The position numbers and the translations under genes are program-made. Below the pieces are notes generated by a model that saw only the letters and a list, made by a program, of their open reading frames with translations, was not told the DNA's origin and made no database searches. A DNA stretch of 9,077 nt from Fibrobacteraceae bacterium (GTDB taxonomy: Bacteria > Fibrobacterota > Fibrobacteria > Fibrobacterales > Fibrobacteraceae), in contig JABUUT010000025.1 in the NCBI GenBank assembly GCA_021443045.1, positions 19,301 to 28,377 on the forward strand. The letters run 5' to 3'. Numbering within the stretch: position 1 is the stretch's first letter; the number at the start of each line of letters is the position of its first letter. Below are positions 1 through 6,339 of the stretch, in pieces.

Positions 1-82
1 GAATAGGCACTGCAAATCTGGCATTTTTTTTAATCTAGTACAATACAGTCTTCTGGAATTTACTTATATTTCTTGTACATAG

Positions 83-104
83 TTCCTTGCCGCAAGGCTT
101 GGAA
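83..104. repeat. Short inverted repeat / hairpin
   Basis: CCTTG (85-89) and CAAGG (93-97) form a perfect 5-base-pair stem around a 3-base loop, and TTCC (83-86) can alternatively pair with GGAA (101-104). No T tract follows, so it is not an intrinsic terminator. It could be a protein-binding palindrome or part of a longer RNA fold. A stem this short may also be chance. Confidence 0.35.
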
Positions 105-163
105 CGCCCGTTTTATTGAGTATTTGCTCTAGTCTCTACTTCGAAATCGGCAAAATTTCACAT

Positions 164-169
164 TACAAT
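164..169 (+). promoter_or_regulatory. Possible -10 promoter box (TACAAT)
   Basis: TACAAT matches the sigma-70 -10 consensus TATAAT at five of six positions. At the usual distance upstream (140-146) there is only a poor -35 match (TTCGAA / TCGAAA). If used, transcription would begin near 175-177 and the RNA would run through the hairpins at 191-290 into the SNF2 gene. In a 60% AT leader such boxes arise by chance; a second TACAAT occurs at 39-44. Confidence 0.25.
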
Positions 170-190
170 GAGAATAGGGTAAACTGCTCA

Positions 191-206
191 CGTCCCGATT
201 GGGGCG
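191..206 (+). promoter_or_regulatory. Small hairpin competing with the terminator
   Basis: CGTCCC (191-196) pairs with GGGGCG (201-206) around the loop GATT, giving six pairs including one G-T (G-U in RNA). The right arm shares bases 203-206 with the left arm of the terminator-like stem at 203-290. The two structures therefore cannot both form completely, which is the arrangement expected of an anti-terminator and terminator pair. A regulatory role is inferred from geometry only; no known riboswitch or leader-peptide pattern was recognised. Confidence 0.35.
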
Positions 207-290
207 TGGGTCGTTTGCGTTTATTGATTGTAATGGCTTTGCCGAGCCAAGAAGTACAGTAAACGATGCTGCGACTCCACGCCTTTTTTT
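203..290 (+). terminator. Terminator-like nested stem with T7 tract, upstream of the operon
   Basis: Left arm GGCGTGGGTCG (203-213) pairs with CGACTCCACGCC (272-283) over 11 base pairs with one bulged T (276), directly followed by TTTTTTT (284-290). Inside lie two further stems: CGTTTA (218-223) with TAAACG (260-265), and TGGCT (234-238) with AGCCA (245-249). A GC-rich stem plus an immediate T run is the signature of an intrinsic terminator. The unusually long, structured apical part also fits the 3' half of a small structured RNA. The T run ends 45 bases before the proposed SNF2 start, so it either ends an upstream RNA or attenuates this operon. Confidence 0.6.
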
Positions 291-322
291 GTTGGACAAG
301 CGGCATTGTGACAGGGGCAAAA

Positions 323-328
323 AAGGAG
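323..328 (+). promoter_or_regulatory. Ribosome binding site AAGGAG that points to an ATT start
   Basis: AAGGAG lies seven bases before the ATT codon at 336, which is ideal spacing. No ATG, GTG or TTG in the SNF2 frame sits at a usable distance from it. The next conventional start, TTG at 411, has only a weak GGCGGTGG purine run before it and would cut off conserved N-terminal residues. This site is therefore the main reason for placing the start at 336. GGCTTT at 235-240 could pair with GGAGCC (325-330) using two G-U pairs, so the site may be occluded in some folds. Confidence 0.6.
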
Positions 329-335
329 CCTCGTT

Positions 336-3185
336 ATTCGCTGTCGCATTACGCCGTACCAGGCAAAATATTTTGCAAATCTGCTTTCGCTGAAATCCAT
401 CGGCGGTGGTTTGGACTGCTTGTCGCAATCCTTATTGACGGCTTCCGTGGATATCAATCCCCATCAAATTGAAGCGGCTCTCTTTGCATTTAAGAATCCG
501 TTTTCTAAAGGTGTGATTCTTGCCGACGAGGTTGGCCTGGGAAAAACTATTGAGGCAGGCCTAATTGTTTCGCAATACTGGGCTGTGGGTAAGCGTAAAC
601 TGATTGTTGTTTGTCCTGCTTCACTACGTAAGCAGTGGTCCGCCGAGTTATTCGAAAAATTCGGGTTGGATAATGAAATCTTAGATGGCAAGAACTATAA
701 TGCCTATGTGAATAAGGGGATATCTCCTTTTTCCATTAACAAAATTATCATAACATCTTATTCTTTTGCCGCACGGCATTGCGATGATGTCCGTGAGAGA
801 ATGTTTGACCTTGCTGTTATTGACGAGGCTCACAAACTTCGGAATGTTTACAAGAAAAACAGTAAGGTGGCTCAAGCGGTTGCTGAAGCCTTGAATAAGT
901 CTAAAAAGCTTTTGCTTACGGCAACACCGTTTCAAAACTCATTGATGGAACTTTATGGTTTAACCAGCATCATAGACGAAAATATATTTGGAGATTCCAA
1001 GACCTTTAAAAACCAATACCAGAATGCTTCCGACTTAAGGTCTCTACACGAAAGAATTAAACCTTATTACGTTAGAACCCTTCGTAATGATGTTAAGGAA
1101 TACATCAATTACACCAAACGTTTGCCGATGACGCAGAAGTTTGTTGCGACAGAATTAGAAACAAAGCTTTATGAAGGCATTTCGGAATTTCTTCGTCAAG
1201 AAGATATTTACTCCGTGCCTCGCCAGCAGAGAATGCTGACAACCATGATTATCCGCAAAATTTTGGCATCTTCAACGTATGCGCTGATTGGAACGCTAAA
1301 GGCGATTCGGCAGAGGCTAGAGAAAATGCTTGCGGAGCTGACTGTTCATAAGCTAGACCTGCAGGAATATGCGGATGAAGATTCCCTGGAATCTTCTAAT
1401 GAGGATTTTGAAGATTTTGAAAATGAAATGGATGAATATATCGCTGAAGATGGTTCTCCCGATCCCAAGAGGTTGTCTGCTGAAATAGAAACCGTCTCTG
1501 GTTTTATCCAAATGGCAGAACAAATCACAATAGATTCAAAGACTCATGCATTGTTGAAGGCTTTGCAGCAGTCGTTTTTGCAATTGCCTAATCTAGGTGC
1601 TTCAAAGAAGGCTCTTGTTTTTACGGAATCTGCAAGAACTCAAAAATATCTGAAAGAATTTTTAGAGAATCATGGCTATGCAGGAAAGGTGGTTGCTTTC
1701 AACGGCTCAAATAGCGGCCCCGAATCTGCGGTAATTTTTGAACAATGGTTAAAAGACAACCAGTTTACCGGGAGAATAAGCGGTGTTCACTCTGCTGATA
1801 AGCGTGCGGCCCTTGTGGATTACTTTAGGAATCATGCAGAAATAATGATTGCAACAGAAGCGGCGGCAGAGGGTTTGAATCTTCAGTTTTGTTCTCTGGT
1901 TATCAACTACGACCTGCCCTGGAACCCGCAACGGATTGAGCAACGGATTGGACGTTGTCACCGTTACGGACAAAAAAGCGATGTGGTGGTAGTGAACTTT
2001 GTGAATGAGAAAAACTTTGCCGATGTTCGTGTTTACGACCTTCTGGAGAATAAATTTCACTTGTTTGACGACGTATTTGGTGCTTCTGATGAGGTGCTGG
2101 GCTGCGCAGAGGCCATAGACTTTGAAAGGCGTATTTGGCAGATTTATCAGGAGTGTCGGACAGAGGAGGAAATTAAGACCGCTTTTAACCAATTGCAAGA
2201 AGACATGAAGGATGTCATAAGCGAAAAGCTAAGGGAGACTAAAAGCAAGGTTTTAGACAATTTTGATATCAACATTCAGGAACGATTGAAACTGGCAAAA
2301 GACAATGCGGGGGCATTTCTTAATCGGTATGAATACATCTTTTGGGAACTGACCAAGTTTGTACTGAAAAATGATGCGGAATTTGATGATTCCTGCTATT
2401 CCTTTAGGTTGAAACATAGTATTGGTACAATCCCAGCTGGCAAATACGATTTGTTCTCAAAACAGCAAGATGGCTACCCCTATCGTTTAAACCATCCGTT
2501 AGCCCAGTATGTGGTGAACAGTGCATTGAATTTAGAATTACAGCCTGGCGGAATTTGCTTTGATGAAAATGATGCGGGTATTAAAATTCTTTTGCCTGAA
2601 AGCCTCAAGAAAAAATCAGGGTACATTACTTTATCAAGAATGAAGGTGGCATCCGTAGATGATGAAGAATTTTGCCTATTCACGGCCTTTACCGATGACG
2701 GAAGATTTTTGACACAAGAAGAATCCGAGAAATTGTTCCTTTGTGGAGGCATCGAAATAGAAAACGTTGATATTCCTTTGAACATTAAGGAAAAACTTGA
2801 TGCCAACGCGGAGCAACATTCCAGGAGTAAAATACATGAAATAGATGCTAGGAACCTGAACTACATCTCTGAAGAGGAACAGAAAATTGATGCCTGGGCA
2901 GAAGATGCGGTTCAGAGTATTGAAAAAGAATTGGATACCATCAAGAATAGTATTCGCGAACAGCAGCGGCAATCACGATTGGCGACGAACCTTGACGAGA
3001 AAAAAGAAATTGCTGACAAAATACAAGGTCTTGAGTTAACAAAGAGAAAAAAGCGGAGAGAACTGGAAGACCGGGAAGACGAAATCGAAGAAAAAAGAAT
3101 CAAGATGATAGAAGAACTTGATTCCAAAAGAAATAAGACAGTAACCACAAAAGAAATTTTCGCCATTGCTTGGCAAACCAAATAA
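336..3185 (+). CDS. SNF2-family helicase-like ATPase of a restriction/defence operon
   Basis: Predicted ATP-driven DNA translocase of the SNF2/RapA group, 949 residues from the ATT start (924 from TTG 411). Motifs in order: NPHQ at about 41-44, Walker A DEVGLGKT 64-71, PASLRKQW after it, Walker B DEAH 163-166, TATP 195-198, an acidic linker 346-374, ALVFTES near 426, IATEAAAEGLNLQ 505-517 and QRIGRCHRYGQ 536-546. All expected helicase residues are present, so it should be active. The C-terminal hundred residues (from about 846) are highly charged and probably coiled coil. I start it at ATT 336 because this follows AAGGAG and keeps the segment ITPYQAKYFA, which I recall as the usual beginning of this family; the frame is closed by TGA at 309. 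It resembles DISARM DrmD in type. It probably remodels or translocates along DNA for the methylase and Res-like partner encoded immediately downstream; that role is inferred. Confidence 0.88.
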   Translation: MRCRITPYQAKYFANLLSLKSIGGGLDCLSQSLLTASVDINPHQIEAALFAFKNPFSKGVILADEVGLGKTIEAGLIVSQYWAVGKRKLIVVCPASLRKQWSAELFEKFGLDNEILDGKNYNAYVNKGISPFSINKIIITSYSFAARHCDDVRERMFDLAVIDEAHKLRNVYKKNSKVAQAVAEALNKSKKLLLTATPFQNSLMELYGLTSIIDENIFGDSKTFKNQYQNASDLRSLHERIKPYYVRTLRNDVKEYINYTKRLPMTQKFVATELETKLYEGISEFLRQEDIYSVPRQQRMLTTMIIRKILASSTYALIGTLKAIRQRLEKMLAELTVHKLDLQEYADEDSLESSNEDFEDFENEMDEYIAEDGSPDPKRLSAEIETVSGFIQMAEQITIDSKTHALLKALQQSFLQLPNLGASKKALVFTESARTQKYLKEFLENHGYAGKVVAFNGSNSGPESAVIFEQWLKDNQFTGRISGVHSADKRAALVDYFRNHAEIMIATEAAAEGLNLQFCSLVINYDLPWNPQRIEQRIGRCHRYGQKSDVVVVNFVNEKNFADVRVYDLLENKFHLFDDVFGASDEVLGCAEAIDFERRIWQIYQECRTEEEIKTAFNQLQEDMKDVISEKLRETKSKVLDNFDINIQERLKLAKDNAGAFLNRYEYIFWELTKFVLKNDAEFDDSCYSFRLKHSIGTIPAGKYDLFSKQQDGYPYRLNHPLAQYVVNSALNLELQPGGICFDENDAGIKILLPESLKKKSGYITLSRMKVASVDDEEFCLFTAFTDDGRFLTQEESEKLFLCGGIEIENVDIPLNIKEKLDANAEQHSRSKIHEIDARNLNYISEEEQKIDAWAEDAVQSIEKELDTIKNSIREQQRQSRLATNLDEKKEIADKIQGLELTKRKKRRELEDREDEIEEKRIKMIEELDSKRNKTVTTKEIFAIAWQTK

Positions 3186-3189
3186 AGGA
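3184..3189 (+). promoter_or_regulatory. Ribosome binding site of the methyltransferase gene, overlapping the SNF2 stop
   Basis: AAAGGA sits five bases before ATG 3195 and overlaps the last two bases of the TAA stop of the SNF2 gene. This indicates translational coupling and confirms ATG 3195 as the start. Confidence 0.75.
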
Positions 3190-3194
3190 AAAAT

Positions 3195-6100
3195 ATGGAA
3201 AATCTAAAGGGAAACGAAAAACTGGCCCGTTTTGTTGAATTGCTGAAGGGCATTTTTGAATTGGACAAGTCTGATTTGGACTTTGGCATTTATCGCATTA
3301 TGAATATTCGTAAGAATGAAATAGAGAAGTTTCTTAACGAGGGTTTGCCACAAAAGGTAAAGGAGGTTTTGGCACCTTTTGCCGACCAAGGAAAAGATGT
3401 TCTTCTAAAACGTAAGACAGAAATAGAGGATAAGGCGAAGGAATTGGGTATTGAAATTTCGGCAAGTCCAAAACTGAAGGAAGAGTATGAACAAGTTCAA
3501 AGGGAACTTGCCAGCGGAACGGATTTGTCGGCTTTGGAGACTGATGTTTATTCGGCTCTATTCTCTTTCTTTAACAGATATTATGACGAAGGTGATTTTA
3601 TCAGTAAACGCCGCTATAAGGAAGGTGTTTATGCCATACCCTACGAAGGCGAAGAAGTAAAGCTTTATTGGGCAAACCAGGACCAGTATTACATAAAAAC
3701 CAGCGAAAATTTCAAGGACTATGTTTTTACCGCTGGGGAGTGGACTGTTCATTTTAACCTTGTGGATGCCACTACGGAGCAGAATAACAATAAGGAAAAT
3801 GAAGAAAGTAAGCGAACCTTCATGCTCTTTGACGAAGACTCGGAAAAATATCCTGACACAAAAACTTTTGAATGCAACGAAGATTCTAAGGAACTCATAA
3901 TTCGCTTTGTTTTTGATGTTCCTGCAGAGAAAAAGAAAAAATACGAAGAGGAAAACTACACCAAGATTTGTGATTTTATTATTAAGGAACATAAGGAACT
4001 GATGACAGTTCTTTTGTGTGATGTTTCTGCCGATAAGAAAAACCCTTTGACCTTGATGGAAAAACATTTGAAGAGTTACGTTGCGAAAAACACCTTTGAT
4101 TATTTTATCCATAAGGACCTGGGGGGCTTCTTAAGTCGGGAACTTGATTTTTTCATTAAGAACGAGATTATGCATCTTGATGATTTGGATACAAGTAACG
4201 AGGCCAGGGTAGAAACCTACTTGGCGAAGGTGCGTGCCATCAAGAAGGTGGGCAAGATTCTTATTGATTTCCTGGCACAAATCGAGAATTTTCAAAAGAA
4301 ACTATGGCTTAAGAAAAAGTTTGTGATTGAAACAAACTGGTGCATAACTTTAGATAAGATTGATGAATCTTTTTACGAGGAAATTCGTAACAATAGGGAT
4401 CAAGTTCAGGAATGGATTGATATGTATGCCATTGACGAAATCGACAATGATATTGAACATCCAGAGCCTTGGAGCGAAGTGCCTAGCGTTGAATTTTTGA
4501 AACAGAATAAGAACCTCATTGTGGATACGAAGAATTTCTCGGAATCCTTTAAAGAACGGTTGGTGTCTAGTATTGAAAATTTAGATGATAACATTGCAAA
4601 CGTGTTGTTAAACGCAGATAATTTTCATGCACTAACTCTTTTAAAAGAAAAATATAAAAAGCAAATAAAAGTCTTATACATTGATCCTCCCTATAATGCA
4701 AAATCTAGTGAAATTCTATATAAGAATACATTTAAACATTCTTCTTGGTTAAGCTTGATTCAAAATAGGATTATGATTAGTAAAGATTTTCTACGAGATG
4801 ATTTTGTTTATGAAATTGCCATTGACGAAATTGAACAAGAAGTGTTAGGGCAAGTTATTACTTCAGAATTTCCTCAGCAACGAAAAATTTGCTTGTCAAT
4901 AGAGCACAATCCAAGGGGACAGCAAGGAAAAAATATTTCACATACGCATGAGTTTTCGTATTTTATTTATCCATCTGACAATAAGAAATATTTGGCAGAT
5001 GTAAAAAGAGCGGAAATTGATCACAGAAATTTAAGAGATAGTGGGACTGATTCTGACCGAAATAATGGCTCAACTTTTTATCCATTTATTATTAAAGAGG
5101 GAACCATTATATCATACGGCCCATTAGCAAATGAAGACTATCATCCTAAATCAAACAATATTAAAAGAAATGATGGCACTATTGAAATTTGGCCTATAGA
5201 TGATAATGGTAATGAAAAAAAATGGCGTTACTCAATAAGTGAAGTAGAGAGTATTAGAAATAAACTTACAGTGGAACAAGGTGATAAAAATTTGCAAATA
5301 AAATTTCATAAAGATTATGGTACTATGCGTTCATTGTGGAAAGATGCAAAATTTGATGCAAGTGAATATGGTACAAAAAGATTACAGCAAATATTTGGTA
5401 TTGAATACGCAAATCGCTATGCTCCAAAGCTGTATCCTAAATCATTTTACACTGAATATAATTGCATTGAAATAGGCTTGAATCATGAAAAAGATGCTAT
5501 CATTCTTGATTTTTTTGCTGGATCTGGAACAACGGGTGATGTGATTGTAGAAATGAATAGACAAGATGTAAATCGTAATTTAAAAAGTATTTTATTTGAA
5601 ATGGGGCAACATTTTGAATATATAACATTACCTAGACAGAAGAAAGTTTCCTATTCTTCTAACTGGAAAAACGGCAAGCCTCAAAATCGTAATACGGGCA
5701 TCCCCCAGATTATCAAATACATGTCCCTGGAATCCTACGAAGATGCTCTTTCCAATATCGTTCTTGAAAAGCCCAAGTCTGCTGTGACGGACCTTTTTGG
5801 CGATGACTACCTTATCAATTACATGCTTGACATAGAATCCAAGGGAAGCCTGTTGAATGTCAAGGCTTTTACAAATCCCTTTGATTACTCCATGAAAATT
5901 ACGGAGAAGAACGAAAGCAAGCTTCGCAAAGTGGATGTTGTAGAAACCTTCAACTATCTTATTGGCCTTACCGTGGTTCATCAAGGGGCTACCAAGTACT
6001 ATTCCGTCAAGGAATCCAGAGACCCCGATTATGAAGGTGCCGTAGATTTGGTAAACGATGTTAATGGTAGTTTTGCCTTCCGCCAAATCGAGGGGACCCT

Positions 6101-6338
6101 TCCCGACGGTCGCAGAGCCTTGATTCTTTGGCGCACTGTCAATGAAGATACGTTGAAATGTAATGCAGCACTGGATGCCTATTTTACAAAGTATCGCATT
6201 AACCCGCAAGACCGAGAATACGATATCATCTACGTCAATGGCGACAACAATCTCGAAAACCTCCGCATAGAAGGTGAATCCTGGAAGGTCCAAATGATTG
6301 AGATTGAATTCAATGACCGCATGTTTGAGGAAACCTAA
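3195..6338 (+). CDS. Type III Mod-like, beta-class site-specific DNA methyltransferase (long form)
   Basis: Predicted S-adenosylmethionine-dependent methyltransferase acting on adenine N6 (or cytosine N4), 1047 residues. The catalytic motif DPPY is at 497-500 and precedes the cofactor motif FFAGSGTTG at 773-781; this order defines the beta class that includes type III Mod. The roughly 270 residues between them are the usual site of target recognition. It is much longer than classic Mod proteins such as EcoP15I (about 644): some 470 residues precede the core, including DLDFGIYRIMN (27-37) and FFNRYYDEGDF (125-135), which I recall as typical of a long-Mod subfamily found next to SNF2 genes. It follows the SNF2 gene by 9 bases and precedes the Res-like gene by 1. 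It should protect host DNA and supply sequence specificity to the complex. The core (about residues 469-816) is strikingly AT-rich relative to the downstream part, suggesting an exchanged specificity module. Catalytic motifs are intact and no frameshift is seen. Confidence 0.9.
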   Translation: MENLKGNEKLARFVELLKGIFELDKSDLDFGIYRIMNIRKNEIEKFLNEGLPQKVKEVLAPFADQGKDVLLKRKTEIEDKAKELGIEISASPKLKEEYEQVQRELASGTDLSALETDVYSALFSFFNRYYDEGDFISKRRYKEGVYAIPYEGEEVKLYWANQDQYYIKTSENFKDYVFTAGEWTVHFNLVDATTEQNNNKENEESKRTFMLFDEDSEKYPDTKTFECNEDSKELIIRFVFDVPAEKKKKYEEENYTKICDFIIKEHKELMTVLLCDVSADKKNPLTLMEKHLKSYVAKNTFDYFIHKDLGGFLSRELDFFIKNEIMHLDDLDTSNEARVETYLAKVRAIKKVGKILIDFLAQIENFQKKLWLKKKFVIETNWCITLDKIDESFYEEIRNNRDQVQEWIDMYAIDEIDNDIEHPEPWSEVPSVEFLKQNKNLIVDTKNFSESFKERLVSSIENLDDNIANVLLNADNFHALTLLKEKYKKQIKVLYIDPPYNAKSSEILYKNTFKHSSWLSLIQNRIMISKDFLRDDFVYEIAIDEIEQEVLGQVITSEFPQQRKICLSIEHNPRGQQGKNISHTHEFSYFIYPSDNKKYLADVKRAEIDHRNLRDSGTDSDRNNGSTFYPFIIKEGTIISYGPLANEDYHPKSNNIKRNDGTIEIWPIDDNGNEKKWRYSISEVESIRNKLTVEQGDKNLQIKFHKDYGTMRSLWKDAKFDASEYGTKRLQQIFGIEYANRYAPKLYPKSFYTEYNCIEIGLNHEKDAIILDFFAGSGTTGDVIVEMNRQDVNRNLKSILFEMGQHFEYITLPRQKKVSYSSNWKNGKPQNRNTGIPQIIKYMSLESYEDALSNIVLEKPKSAVTDLFGDDYLINYMLDIESKGSLLNVKAFTNPFDYSMKITEKNESKLRKVDVVETFNYLIGLTVVHQGATKYYSVKESRDPDYEGAVDLVNDVNGSFAFRQIEGTLPDGRRALILWRTVNEDTLKCNAALDAYFTKYRINPQDREYDIIYVNGDNNLENLRIEGESWKVQMIEIEFNDRMFEET
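4600..5645 (+). other. AT-rich central module inside the methyltransferase gene
   Basis: By hand count 4621-5640 is about 30% G+C (307 of 1020), against about 44% for 5641-6120 and about 38% for 4201-4620. The drop begins near 4600 (4621-4680 is 20%) and ends sharply near 5640-5660. The module spans the DPPY motif, the presumed target-recognition region and the FAGSG motif, with the frame kept throughout. Composition of this kind fits replacement of the recognition core by homologous recombination with a diverged allele, as known for central domains of type III Mod genes. Selection on amino-acid content is the alternative. No repeats or mobile-element ends mark the edges. Confidence 0.6.
6327..6331 (+). 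promoter_or_regulatory. Ribosome binding site of the Res-like gene, inside the methyltransferase end
   Basis: GAGGA lies within the last codons of the methyltransferase gene, eight bases before ATG 6340. With only one base between the TAA stop (6336-6338) and this ATG, the two proteins are likely made by coupled translation in matched amounts. Confidence 0.75.
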
Positions 6339-6339
6339 T

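Larger units (their letters stand above)
1..335. other. Gene-free leader region
   Basis: No reading frame here looks like a real protein. The short frames on both strands overlap each other, lack good ribosome sites and resemble no family I know. The stretch instead contains a hairpin near 83-104, a TACAAT box at 164-169, a small hairpin at 191-206 and a terminator-like structure at 203-290. I read it as the upstream intergenic region and untranslated leader of the three-gene operon. Nothing convincing was seen in 1-80 beyond a T8 run at 24-31, which could be the tail of an upstream terminator cut off by the window edge. Confidence 0.6.

Noticed and set aside
24..31. T8 run as the terminator of an upstream gene
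   Set aside because: The bases before it form only a three-pair stem (TGC 11-13 with GCA 21-23) and the rest is outside the window, so it cannot be judged.
203..283. Structured leader as a tRNA, tmRNA, 6S RNA or SRP RNA
   Set aside because: No T-loop GGTTCGA-type motif, no CCA end, no tag-peptide frame and no SRP or 6S signature could be found; only generic nested stems are seen.
411..413. TTG at 411 as the SNF2 start
   Set aside because: It would delete the in-frame segment ITPYQAKYFA and has no proper Shine-Dalgarno site, whereas ATT 336 has one. It stays as a fallback if the ATT start is disproved.
199..472. Short + strand reading frames of 64 and 68 codons starting at 199 and 266
   Set aside because: They overlap each other, the terminator-like structure and the SNF2 N-terminus, have no good ribosome sites and show no family-like sequence.
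1749..2198. Minus-strand open frame of 149 codons, and similar ones at 3558-4112 and 5628-6404
   Set aside because: They lie wholly or almost wholly inside clear + strand genes with intact motifs; they are antisense shadows with no supporting signals.
5215..5222. A8 run in the methyltransferase core, and another A8 at 6588-6595 in the Res-like gene, as phase-variation tracts
   Set aside because: Eight A residues are common in AT-rich coding DNA and both frames are intact; without length variation among reads or strains there is no support for switching.
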